DNA of 64,000 nt. Source: Nothopassalora personata. Its lineage: Eukaryota; Ascomycota; Dothideomycetes; Mycosphaerellales; Mycosphaerellaceae. Position 1 is the stretch's first letter; each line of letters opens with the position of its first letter. Where the stretch lies: the NCBI GenBank assembly GCA_033816765.1, contig CM066287.1, positions 3,720,001 to 3,784,000 on the forward strand, given 5' to 3'. The position numbers and the translations under genes are program-made. This document shows, piece after piece, positions 33,901-46,224 of this stretch. Below the pieces are notes generated by a model. It did not search any database. It saw nothing but the letters and a program-made list of their open reading frames with translations, and had not been told where the DNA came from.

Positions 33901-36900
33901 CTCGGTAAGCACTAGCAACCTAGACTATCTAGTAGAGATTACCGATTACATCGTCTCTAAAGGCATAGTAGGCGACGCTAAACTTCGTATTATAATAGAC
34001 AGCGGAGGTGATACATGCTACGCTAATAGTAAGCTACTAGCGAAGCTAAACGCGAAGACTAATAAGCTCTAGCGACTACTACTACTTTAGCTTACTAACA
34101 CGTTACGAGCTACGAAGATAATTATAGATTAGGTCACTATTAATAACCTTAACCTAGATAGCTATCGCGAGAAGCTACTATGTTTCCTTACCGATTTAGA
34201 CTATAATCTTATAGTTAGCGAGCCTTAGTTACGACGGCATAACCTATCGATCGACTAGGAGTAAGGCATTATCCGTTTTGACCGACCGTAATATAAACAT
34301 TATAATCGCTACTAACTATACGGTAATGGAAGCACTTAAGTAGTAATGCTCCCCGATTACGTACTAGAAATTCGGTATATATACTCTATAGATCGTACGG
34401 CCTACGCTAGTCTTAAAGTATGTAAGATAACTATCGGTAAAGCTTTCGACGCTATAATGCGCGGAGAAGAAGGCTACTTCGTCTAGGAATGCGAAGACGA
34501 TAGGCTCTTCTAGACGTGTAGACACATTAATAAGATACTTAAGCTAGTATTACTTTCTACTAAGGACTTCGAGATTGCTATAAAAGGTAAGGATCCGGAT
34601 CTAGAGGTACCCGCTAAGCTTAAAGCGATACACCCTAACCTGTTTGAATATGCCGATGTGTTTAATAGGGCCCGAGTAGAGTTACTTCTACATTCGCTAC
34701 CGCTACATTCCGAGGATCGTAACATAGCGATCGATTTCGAACTAGGAGTAAAGATCCTATATAGTAAACCCTATCTAATACTATAGTAGCATTAGGACGT
34801 AGTGTATAAGCATATTTAGGACCTAAAGTAGAAGGGCGTAATTCGAGAGTCTAAATTACCGGCTTAGTTACCTATAATCTTAGTTAAAAAACTAGGGGGC
34901 GGAGTTCGCGTATGCGTTAACTATCGTATAGTTAATGTAATTACACTTAAGAACAGGTACCTACTACCGCACATTCGTAAGACAATCGCACGAATGTCCC
35001 GTACTAAAGTCTTTATAATGCTTAATATTATTAGCGCATTTAACCGCCTACGCATTAAGGAGGGCGACGAATGGAAAACAGCCTTTATAATAAGATACGG
35101 CTCTTATGAGTATATAGTAGTACCGTTCGGGTTATGTAATGCACCGTTAGCCTTTTAAGCTTACATTAATCGCACGCTCGGTAACTACATAGATCAGTTT
35201 AGATTAGTATAGATCGATGACTTAATTATCTATTCCGAGAACGAAGCGGAACATATCTAGTACATTAAGAAGATGCTCTAACGACTGCGCGACGCCAAAC
35301 TTCCGGTAGACTTTACTAAGTGCAAGTTCTTCGTTAAGGAGGTTATATATCTAGGAATCGTTAACTCCGTTAACGGCCTACGTATAGATAAAAGCAAGGT
35401 AGCTACAATATTAGAGTGGGCTACGCCTCGTAATCTTAAAGACGTACAAGCGTTCTTAGGCCTAGCTAACTTCTATAGGCGCTTCATTAAGGACTACTTA
35501 ACGGTAGCTTACGCCCTTACTAGGATGTTAAGGGGCACGAAGTACGGTAAGAACGGTAAGCGCATCTCTTTAGTACTATTTTAGTAGACGGATAAATGTT
35601 AGAAAGCTTTCGATAATCTAAAAGCCGCCTTCGTAAGTAGACTATGCCTTACACATTACGACCTACTAAAACCGTGCATCGTGGAAACCGACTCATTAGA
35701 TACTGTTAATGCGGGAGTCTTATTATAGTACTATAATAACGGTAATAGCAATTAAGTATTACACCCTATAGCATTCTTTTCTAAGAAGCTCAATCCTATA
35801 GAGTGTAATTACGAGATCTACGATAAGGAACTCATGGCTATTATTAAGGCTTTTAAAGAATAGAGACCTAAGTTGCTCTATGCATAGGAACTAACTAAGG
35901 TTATTACCGACTATAAGAGCCTTAAATACTTTATAACTACTAAGTAACTAAATAGACGATAAGCTCGTTAGTTAGAGTTCTTGTTAGAATTCGACTTTAA
36001 GATATACTATAGGCCTAGTAAACTTAGAGGTAAACCGGATAGCCTTACCCGGCGCACATAGGATACTAACAATAAGGAGGCCGACCTCGCTAATAGGTTA
36101 TAGTCACTACTAAAGCTACACTACATCTCCGAGGAGGTAGTAACCGAGCTAGGGCTCTTAGAACTGAAGCTATGTACCTTACGTAGTAGATTCTAAGGAC
36201 TGCTATAGTGCCTCGTAGACTAGTTACGAGCGCGAGAGTAAAGACTCGCTATACTGCGCATTATCGGTAATAGGGAAGAAGACATCAACGATCTCATTTA
36301 GTAAGCATACGCCGAAGACGAGGTCGCCTAAGCTATTCTTACTACTCTTAATAAGGGGTATAATAGATTGCTAGCCTCGCTCGGCGTTAAAATCTCCTTA
36401 GTAGATTACCGTAAGAAAGTTACGGAGGGTAGACTAACCCTTATTAAGATTAAGAACTGCACGTACGTACTAGATAATAAGGAGCTCCGCACTAATGTTA
36501 TACGCTACTTTTATAACGTACTATTAGCGGGCTACCTAGGAAGGGAGAAAACCTACGATTTAGTTATACGACAATACTTCTAGCTAGGCGTATATGATTT
36601 CGTGCGATAGTTCTACTACGACTGTTACACCTACGGCCGCATTAAGTCCTTAAGGGAAACCTATCGAGGAAGTCTACGACAATTGCTAGTGCCGTAGGGT
36701 GCTTATACCGATGTCGTAATAGACTTTATAGTCGACCTACTACTATCTACGATAGATAGTACTATATATAGACACATCCTTACGATTACGGATCGACTAA
36801 CTAAGCGAAGACACCTTATCCCGCTAGTTTAGCTAATAGCTAAAGCAATAGTAGATATAGTATGCCGATATGTCATTAAGGATTACGGAGTGTTTTAAGT

Positions 36901-38150
36901 ATAGGTAACCGACCGAGGAGCGTAGTTCCTCGACGCCTTTTATAGGCGACTCACTTCTAACTTAGGAGTTAAGTAACAGTTCTTAACGGCCTTCTACCCT
37001 TAGACGGATGGATAAGATAAACGCATAAACTAGGACATAGAGGTCTACCTACGAGGCTATATTAACTTTAAATAAGACGACTAGGCCTTATAGCTATAGG
37101 TAGCCGAGTTCGCACTAAATAACTATATTAGTGAGGCTATAGGCTTCTTACTATTCTTTATAACCCTAGGTAGAAACCTAAGGATGGAAGTGTTACATAA
37201 TCGACCTCTACTAATCGGAGCGCCCGCCGCGGAGCGTATAGACCGTACGCGCGCTAACGAATTTTTAACTAAACTCGCGGCTATTTAAGAACTTTATAAA
37301 TAATAACTTAAGTTTATATAGGGCTATCGCGATAAGTACTAACACGGTAGATAACTAGCACGCGTCTATAAGGAGGGCGATCTCGTGTAGCTCGATACTC
37401 GTAATATCCGTACCTAGCGACTAGCGCGGAAGTTAGATAATAAGAAGGAAGGACCTTTTAAGGTCTCTAAGGTATTATACCCTAATGTCTATAAACTCGA
37501 CTTATCTATATTCCGCGTAGGACGGATAGGTCGTATATATAATCACTTCTATACTAGCTTACTGCGCCTAGTACCCGAACTACGCGTAGGCGCATACGAC
37601 ACAGTACCCGAACCGATACTAGCCGAAGATAGAGAAGAGCGATAGGAGATTAAGGATATCGAGGGTACTAGGGTAAAGGGACGTTAGCGCACGTTATACT
37701 ACTTAGTACGATAGATAGGAGGAGATGTTACTAAGGTAAAGGCACGCGACCTAGTAGAGGACGCACCCGACTTAGTAGTAGACTATTATTACATACACCC
37801 TAATAAACCGAAACTCGAAGGATAGTAACTACCTAAAGACTAGATACTACCCGACGTAACATTAGAAGGTCTAACGACTACTCTACATACTACCGAAGGT
37901 ACCGCGGAGTAACTTAGCTTATACCGTATTACACGATAGGACCGAGACTACTAGTTGCCGTTACTACTAATAAGCGATGTCCGTATGCTTAACGCTCCGG
38001 CGCACTATATGCCTAACATACCCTTACTAGCGCTCGTTACTACCTAATTAGCACGTACTGCTCTATACCTTAACCATCGTTACGATGCACTTACGATACT
38101 GTTACATGTCTAATAGCTTATAGGAGCTACGCCGTTTAGAGGGGGAGATG

Positions 38151-38333
38151 TGTTATAGGGTAACTACGTATAGAGTGAATGGGGGATCGGGTCACGTGAC
38201 TAATTACGTAACGTCTTAGCGCGACCTTATCTTTACGTCGCGCTTCGCTTATTTCTTAGCTTTCGACATAGCTAGTTCTCGATACGACGACTTTTACACT
38301 ATGCCTCTATGTCTCCGTATAAGCCCCGTGTTA
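38151..38333 (+). repeat. Gypsy-D 3' LTR
   Basis: 183 bp, same ends as the 5' copy, preceded by a purine tract and followed immediately by ACTAG, the target duplication. Confidence 0.94.
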
Positions 38334-41300
38334 ACTAGTTAGGTAACTACTCGGAAGCGTAATGTATACGGTACCTACTAGCGAAGCTTACGCCTCGCTT
38401 ACGGTCCGCTATCGTTAGCTACTATAATATCCCTACGACTAGAGAAGACCTAGTAGTCCTAGCCTCGCGCATCGAAAGTACCGAGCGCCGAGGTAGTAGC
38501 GGAGGGCACGACCGCGGGTAGTATATGCGTCGTAAGCGTAAAGCTAAGGGCGTACATAAGCGGGCCGATCGCCTAAAGTAATAGAAGTAGAGTTAAGTAC
38601 CGGGCGCCTCGGGTACGAGTTAGTAGCGAGACGCCGGTAGCTCGTCTTTAACTAGCTAGAAGTCGAAAGTAGAGTACTACGGCTACGGTAGGAAGGGTTA
38701 CTATAAGACGGAGTACCGGAGTAGATACCTATAGAAAGACCACGACGCGTAAGCGGTTCGTAGGTTAGAAACTATCGAGGCTTTAACTAAGAAGGGCGAA
38801 TAGGGAAAAGGTAGAGGACTAGGTAAGGGTCGCTCCTAAGTCCGAGTTTCTATATAGACCCCTTAAGGTAAGTCGATGCGAGTCTAGCGCGTTACTTACG
38901 AGGCGCCGTCGAGACGCGTAAGGGCTTTCGCGAGGCTACGTTTCTTCTAGATAACGGTATAGATTTAAGCTTAGTATCGTACGAGTATATACTCCGATAC
39001 TAGATATAGCCTATTAGTAGTATAAAGCTTCTAAATCTAGAGTTGTACGCGTAGGACTAAGGGCATTACTACGGCGCCTATACGGTTCGCGTACGACTAG
39101 CTAACGATGTAGGAGTAGAGCGCGTAAGCGACGCTATCTACTATATAGCGCCTATAGGTAGGCCGTTAGTCATTTTAGGTAGACCCTAGCGGCATCGTAA
39201 TCGGATAGTAAAGGCCGATAAGGATAACTAGTAGTACTACGGTGTAGAGACGCCTACGATTTAGTAGCGTAACGTACGCGAGTTCCTTAAGGATCTCGAG
39301 AGCTTAGAGTAGGTTTATGCGATAAGTGTTCGGGCTATTACTATAGCAGTACCCGAAGGAGAGGGCCCCTCGTAGCCTAAAGAATTTATAGACTTCCGAG
39401 ATGTATACGTACCTAATAAGTAGGTAAAGCGTAAGATGCCCGACGGGGTTAAGCATGCGATTAATCTCGTTAAAGGAAAGAAACCCCCTTTTAAGCCGCT
39501 GTACTACTAGTCCTTAACTAAGCTAGAGGCCTTAAAGGAGTACCTTACGTAAGCAATGAAGAAGGGGTAGATTAGGCGATCCGTAAGCGAGGCGGGTACG
39601 CCTATCCTATTCGTACTAAAGAAGAATAGCACTCTTAGGCTCTATATAGATTATAGAGGCCTAAATAAGATTATAGTAAAGAACCGGTACCTACTGCCCC
39701 TAATTAGTAAGACCTTAGATAGGCTATAGGGCGCTAGGCTCTTTACTATAATCGACCTATAGGATGCCTACTACCGTATTCCTATTAAGCGAGGAGACGA
39801 GTAGAAGACTACGTTTCGTACGCGATACGGTTACTACGAGTACTTAGTTATGCCTTTTAGGTTAACTAACGCACTAGCTACCTTTTAGGGGTACATTAAC
39901 AAGGCCCTTACTAGGCTAGTAGATAACATCTACGTAGTCTACCTAGATAACATCCTTATCTATAGCGTAACGCGTAAGGAGCACGTACGAGCCGTACGCG
40001 CGGTGCTAGAGAGGCTACGAAAGTTCGCCCTATTTACGAACCTAAAGAAGTGTAGCTTCTTCTAAGAGAATGCCGAGTTCCTAGGATTTATCGTAAGTGT
40101 CGTAGGCGTATCGATAGATAGGAGTAGGGTAGCCGTAATCGAGGAATAGCCTACGCCTACGAGTTTTTATAAGGTTTAATCCTTCCTAGAATTCTATAAC
40201 TTCTATAGGCGCTTTATCGAAGGGTACTCGAGGATCGCGAAGCTATTAATAGACCTACTAAAGGAATATAAGAATAGTAAGAAGTAAGGGCCTCTTATGT
40301 AGTCCGCTTACGAGGAATAAGCGTTCTAACGGCTAAAAGCTAGGTTCCTCGGAGCACCTATCCTAAGGCACTTCGATCCTTCGTTACGTACGAGGGTTAA
40401 AACGGATGCCTTAGGTTTTACGATTGTAGGCATTATCTCTTAGCTATTTAGGACTAAGTAGCATCTAATTGCCTTCTATTCTCGTAAGATAATACCTACC
40501 GAGTACAATTATAAGACCTATAACTAAGAGCTACTAGCAGTAGTAGAGGCATTTAAGCATTAGCGACCGTACCTCGAAGGCGCATCGTATACGGTTTAGG
40601 TACTAGTCGACTATACGAATCTATAGGGTTTTATAATAGTAAAGTAGCTAAACGGGAGGTAAGCTCGATAGGCGACGTTTCTATAATCTTTCGACTTCGT
40701 AGTAGAGTATAGGTCGGGGAAGAGTAACCTAGCCGATACGCTATCGCGACGTAGTAACTACGTACGCGTAGCATAGTAGACGTCGAACTTGCTTCTTACG
40801 CTATAAAGTAAGCTATCTTTCTAGAAGGAATCCCTATTAAGAGAGGACGAGCCTATAGTAAGGCGCGTAACCGCTACCTACGAGAAGATATAGGATAAGG
40901 CGACGACAATAGTAGTAGGAGCCTACGAGCTATAGGGGACCCGATCGCTACTAGTAAGAGTGTACGCTATAATAATATAGGGCGGCCTAGGTAAACTACT
41001 TATACTACTAATAAAAATCGTGTAGGGGAGAGACGATAGGTGCGTCGTATGCTTATCGTAGGCGCCTAGCGAAGGGGACGCTAAGGACTAGTATATAAAA
41101 GACGGGTTAGTCTATCGCGGGAACGCGATTATAGTACCCGAAGACTATGTAGTAAGAGCATAGCTACTCTATATACATTATAACGACCTACTAGTAGGGC
41201 ACTTTAGTAAGGTAAAGACTAAAGAGCTACTATAACGTTATTACTAGTAGGAATTACTTAGTAAGGATGTAAGGGAGTATGTAAGAAACTATAGGGCTTA

Positions 41301-42030
41301 TTAGACCTCGAAGGCGAGGCGCTATCGACCCTATAGTAGGCTATAACCGCTTCCTAGGCTAGACGGTCCGTAGTAGGAAATTACTATAGATTTTATTACG
41401 GACCTACCTCTAAGTACGCGAGCCGGTTACGTATATAATGCGACCCTAGTAATAGTCGATCGCTACTTAAAAATGAGCTTATACATCCCGACGACGAAGA
41501 CTTACATAGCCGTAGAGCTTACGAGGCTCCTACGAGACGAAGTCGTGCGACACTATAGTGTCCCGTTAGGTATAGTAAGCGATCGAGGTCCGGTCTTTAC
41601 TAGTTAGTTTTAGAGTAACTTCTACTTCGAGGCGCGTATAAAGCGTAAGCTATCTACGGCCTTTTACCCTTAGACTAACGGCTAAACTAAGAGAGTAAAC
41701 TAAACCCTCGAATAATATCTTCGTTATTACTATAGTAACAATTAAACTAAGTAGGCTAAGTGGCTTATAGTTACTAAATTCGTAGCTAATAATAGTATCT
41801 ACCTAATACTACGGATAAGTCCGTTCGAGATAGCGTACGGTTAGCGACCTAAGATTACCCCTATACTAACTAGATCTCGAGACGAGACCTAGGGGGGGAA
41901 GTACTAGTATCGGTAATAGCTACGAGTCGTATACGAAAACTACGCGCTATACTTAAGGAGCGATAGAAGGCTATAGTAGAAAGCTAGGCTCGCTACTATA
42001 ATAAGACCTACTAAGCTAAGACCTACCGCG

Positions 42031-42371
42031 TGTTACGGATCGATCCGGAGAAGCTCTAGCTAACTAATTGATGCCTAACTAATCGATGCCTACACACTAG
42101 TAGAAGGATCCGATATGTAGAGTGCTCTCCCTAATCTACGTGCTCTATAATAGAGTAGAGAGAGTAGGACAGATTAACTAATCCGACTAATTAGTTACGC
42201 TAAGACATAGTACTATATAGACAACGCTTCTTCACGAGTAGATAGGAGCCTCGTGCTTAACTCATTTTAAGTATACACTATATACTATTTAGGACTACTA
42301 CCTTCTTAACGTTCGAGACATCTCTATAAAGATCTAAGCCCGGTTAGGATAACGTACAGCGGTTCCTAATA
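42031..42371 (+). mobile_element. solo LTR (341 bp) inside Gypsy-A
   Basis: Absent from the matching place in Gypsy-B, where the sequence reads straight through ACCTACCGCGTAGGTAAC. In Gypsy-A, CCGCG is duplicated (42026-42030 and 42372-42376) around a segment that starts TGTTA and ends TAATA, the RIP form of TAACA. This is the signature of an LTR element reduced to one LTR by internal recombination. No partner copy lies in the window. Confidence 0.88.
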
Positions 42372-44154
42372 CCGCGTAGGTAACTTAGTCCTATTATTAA
42401 CGAAAAACCTTAAGTTAGTAGTACTAAAGAAGAAGATAGGTCCGAAGTTTATCGGCCTATACCGTATTACGGACGCTATTGGTTCGTAGGCGTACCGCCT
42501 AGCGCTACTAGCCGACTTAAGGCTCTATAACGTCTTCTATGTCTCTCTCCTTGAGCCGTATATCGGTAGCGATAAGGATGGACCCGTACCCCCTCTAGCT
42601 AATAAGGACGGAGATTATAAGGTAGAGGTAGTATTAGATAGGCGTAAGCGTAAGGGTAAGCTATAGTATCTAGTCTAGTAGAAGGACTAGCTAGAGGAGT
42701 ATAATAGCTAGGAACCGGCGGAGGGCCTCGCAAATGCGGATCGTATAGTAGCCGACTATAAGGCGTTAAGGAGAAGTAAATAAGACTAGTATAGAAGTAC
42801 TAGAGTATAAATAAAACTTTTCTTAACTATAAATAAAATAAAAGCTAAAGAGTAGCGCGCCTACTAGGGGCTACGTAGAGTAGTAGTAGGCGAGGAGCCC
42901 GCGAGTAGCGTGTAAGGCGAGCGCCTTAGTTATCGTCGTCGCGTAGTAACTTAGGTAGGAATGCCTAGTCGGCGGCGGTAGTGTTAATATTCTACGCCTA
43001 TAGGAACTAGGACTACGGTTAGTAGGGTACACGTATACGAGGAACATACGACTTACGGCGCGGCCGAGTTCGAATAGCCTATTAAGGGCGCGGTTCTACT
43101 CCTACTAGAGCGCGAGGGCTATAGCGGCGGGGGCGGCGGTAGTAGTAGCGGCGGCGGGGGTACGTATACGGGTCTCCTCGGCACGCTTATACTTGTAGGC
43201 ATTAAACTGCCTAATAGCCTATAGAAAGGGTTAGCCGAAGCATAGGAGACGTACTAGAGCCCCTCCCGCGAGTAGTAGTCGACTCGTAGGAGCGAAGTAG
43301 CGACTTACCTCCGTAATGTCGTTACCTAGCTAGGCATATAGGCGGATCTACTCTACTAGCTCCTACTACTAGAGGTCTATAGGCGCCTAGCCCATTATAG
43401 CCGTAAGGAAGTCGCGCTAGGAGCGCGCGACGCGTAGGCGGCTTACTAGCGAGGCGATAGCGTAGCTAGTGTTAGGCGCGTACTTGTGTCTATTACGCCT
43501 ATAGCGGCCGCACTTCTTTAGAAGCTCGCCGGTAGTAACACTATTATAGTTATCGGCTTCGTCTAGTAAGTAGTTAGTATACGAATCGTAGGCGGCGCGC
43601 GTAGAGACTTACCCTTAACGAAGTATAGGAGGTACCGTATGTACATATTAATTCTCTACGAGAGCTTAGTAGCGGGCGAGGGCGTTAGTAGCTACGAGGG
43701 GGATGCTAGTCGCTTACGACTACCGGGCGTTCTAGGTGCGTCGCGTACTAGAGCCGCCTAGCGGCGCTCGTCTTCTAAGGCGCTAGTAGTACTATCGCTA
43801 CTAATGCTATAGAAGGAGGCGGAGCGGCTAGAGGACGGAGGCGAGTTAGACATAATAATAATAATACTAGCGAGGCGCTTACGGTAAGGGTGCGGTACGG
43901 GTACGTAGTAGTAGTATAACGGAGGTAGTACGCTAGAGAACGTACTAGGAGAATAGGGCTAGGTTAGGCTAGAGTTTTATGCCCCTAACTAGCTACGTCG
44001 GTATAGTAACTAAGCCTTACTTACCTATACCTACATAACGATACGTACGTAACCCGTATGTAGGCCGTATAGCAACTATAGTTCTAGAAGTACGTAGGAA
44101 CCTCTACGTAGTAACTAGCGAGCTAAGAACAGCTCGCACGGGAGGGGAGGCAAT

Positions 44155-44368
44155 TATAAGGGGTAGCCTAGTAGCTAACCCTTACATATAGCCTTATATA
44201 TAACATACGGTCGCGACCGGCTACTAAGCCGTACGTAACACGTATACGTACACCTTACGACGCGCGATACGTCTTAAATAAAAGGTAAGAATTAGTTCAT
44301 CTACGACTAGTAGGTCGTAGGCGTGCTATATATTACGACATCTCCTTATAGCCTTACGGCCCTTAATA
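44155..44368 (+). repeat. Gypsy-A 3' LTR (Gypsy-B-like body with Gypsy-A-type end)
   Basis: Begins TATAAGGGG after a purine tract. The first 196 bp follow the Gypsy-B LTR with nearly only transitions, then 18 bp (GCCTTACGGCCCTTAATA) match the end of the Gypsy-A 5' LTR. The next bases are Gypsy-C gag in reverse. Confidence 0.75.
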
Positions 44369-44670
44369 CTTATAGTAACCCTTCTTACCGTAGCCGTAGT
44401 ACTCTACCCTCGACTTCTAGCTAGTTATAGACGAGCTACCGGTATCTCGCTACTAACTCGTACCTAAGGCGCCCGGTACTTAACTTAACTTCTATTACTT
44501 TAGGCGATTAACCCGCTTATATATGCCTTTAGCTTTATGCTTACGACGCCTATACTACCTATAGTCGTATCCTCCGCTACTACCTTAGCGCTCGGTACTT
44601 TCGATACGTAAGGCTAGGACTACTAGCTCTTCTCTAGTCGTAGGGATATTATAGTAGCTAACGATAGCGG

Positions 44671-44867
44671 TATAAGGGGCAGCCTAGTAGCTAACCCCTA
44701 CATGTGGCCTTATATGTAACATGCGGTCGGGACCGGCTACTAAGCCGCACGTAACACGCATAAGTACACCTTGTAACGCGCGATGCGTCTTAAATAAAAG
44801 GCAAGAATTAGTTCATCTACGACTAGTAGGTCGTAGGCGTGCTATACATTGCGACATCCCCTTAACA
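44671..44867 (+). repeat. Gypsy-B 5' LTR
   Basis: 197 bp from TATAAGGGG (RIP form of TGTAAGGGG) to CCCCTTAACA, with terminal inverted repeat AAGGGG/CCCCTT. Followed by GTTCTAATTC. Confidence 0.94.
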
Positions 44868-46026
44868 GTTCTAATTCTTCTCTTCGTTATAATCTATACA
44901 CGCTATAGAGTCCGAACGCGACGACAGTAGCGCTACGCCTACGGCTCCCCTAAGCCCTAGGGCCTAGTAATAAGCGAGGCGTGCAGCCTTAGTCGTAAGG
45001 AGGGATGCCCTTTGGGCAGAGGTTAAGGAGAAGGAGATATAGAGGGAGATTAAATAGTTAGAGATCTTACGGGACGTAAGCGTACCGCCGGCGGACCCTT
45101 AGGGCAAATCCGGCGGAGAACTATCCCCTACTCCCCCTCCCCCTCCTCTATCTATAGTAACTAACGATAATATCGTAGCTCGAGGCGCGGTCGCATCGTA
45201 TGCGACACGTTTACGTCTTAAAGAACCTACGCCTTTTAGAGGGGACTCGATTAAGAAAGTACGGGTATTCCTAAGGGAGCTCTCTCTTATCTTTACCCTC
45301 TTAGGCGGCACGTATACGACGAACGAGTTAAAGGTCCTATATAGGGTTATATACCTAAGCGGAGAGGTAAGTGAGCAATGGCACGCTAACTATAGCGTCC
45401 TTAACCTTAAAGGGTATACATACTAGGACTTTAAGGAGTTCTATCGAGACGTATACGGTAATCCTATAAACCGCGTACTTAACGTAATGTTAGAGTATAA
45501 GGCGGTAAAACAGAAGGACAACTAGATAGTGCGTTAGTTTACGACTAAGCTAGATGTTATAGAGGATCAGTTAGGGGACTATACGGAGGCGCAACGCGTA
45601 CGACATATGCTCGCTAAGCTTACGCCTAGCCTACGGTCCGCAATCGTTAAGTTTCATAACATCCTAATAACTAGAGAGGAACTAGTAATCCTAGCTTCGC
45701 GCATTGAAAGCACGGAGCGTAGTAGCAGAGGGCACGACCGCGGGCAGCATAGTCGCCGTAGGCGAGAGACTAAGGGCGACTAAGGGCGAAGCGATCGTAG
45801 CTCGAAGTAGTAGAAGCATAGTTAGGCGTCGCGCGACCCGGGTACGAGTTACTAGCGGGACGCCGGCGGATCGTCTATAACCTTCGATAGGACTAAAGCG
45901 GAGTGCTATAGATGCTATAAGAAGGGTTACATTAAGACGGATTACCCGAATAGGCACCTATAGAAGGACCGTAGCGCGTAAGCGGTTCGTAGGGTAGACG
46001 CTACGAAGGCTCTAACTAAGAAGGGT

Positions 46027-46224
46027 AGCGACTAGGGAAAAGGTAGAGGACTAGAAGTAGGTCGCTCCTAAGTCCGAGTTTTCCTAAAGTCGACCCCTTA
46101 AGGCGAGTAGATGTGTGTCTATCGCAGCGACTAGGGAAAAGGTAGAGGACTATAAGTGGGTCGCTCCTAAGTCCGAGTTTTCCTAAAGTCGACCCCTTAA
46201 GGCGAGTAGATGCGTGTCTAGCGC
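46027..46224 (+). repeat. 99-bp in-frame tandem duplication in Gypsy-B
   Basis: Two direct copies, 46027-46125 and 46126-46224, starting AGCGACTAGGGAAAAGG. The length is exactly 33 codons. The matching stretch of Gypsy-A (about 38790-38890) has one copy. Confidence 0.9.

Larger units (their letters stand above)
30483..38333 (+). mobile_element. complete gypsy chromovirus (Gypsy-D) inserted in Gypsy-A gag
   Basis: 7851 bp with 183-bp LTRs (30483-30665, 38151-38333) and TSD ACTAG at 30478-30482 and 38334-38338. The gag of Gypsy-A reads on across the insertion. The plus strand shows gag at about 32800-33430 and a degenerate zinc knuckle near 33550. A protease DSGGDTCY motif lies near 33990, and reverse transcriptase spans about 34740-35260 (VRVCVNYR, VVPFGLCNAP, QIDDLIIYS). 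RNase H is at about 35640-35900 ([23 protein letters not shown]), integrase at about 36560-37270 (VTDRGAQFLDAF, TAFYP) and a chromodomain-like end at about 37630-37830. A purine tract (AGAGGGGGAGATG) precedes the 3' LTR. Short frames at 31714 and 36368 are surviving pieces of this element and not separate genes. Stops stand mainly at former Gln codons. Confidence 0.94.
29579..44368 (+). mobile_element. mosaic gypsy chromovirus (Gypsy-A) interrupted by Gypsy-D and a solo LTR
   Basis: The 5' LTR is at 29579-29776 and the 3' LTR-like end at 44155-44368. Gag starts after the 5' LTR, stops at 30482 and resumes at 38334, with Gypsy-D between. Pol follows: reverse transcriptase about 39540-39960 ([15 protein letters not shown], then YLDNILIYS), RNase H about 40380-40620, integrase about 41170-41850 (FITDLPLSTRAGY, VSDRGPVF) and a chromodomain-like stretch about 42620-42790. 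A non-pol tail runs to a polypurine tract (GGGAGGGGAGG) before the 3' LTR. Left 5-bp flank is ACTAC and right flank CTTAT, so there is no TSD. The two LTRs are of different subtypes. See the findings for the recombination reading. All frames are destroyed by RIP. Confidence 0.85.

Noticed and set aside
44369..44670. First taken as unique DNA between two elements
   Set aside because: Its reverse complement matches the gag of Gypsy-A at 38400-38700, so it is the left remnant of reversed Gypsy-C.
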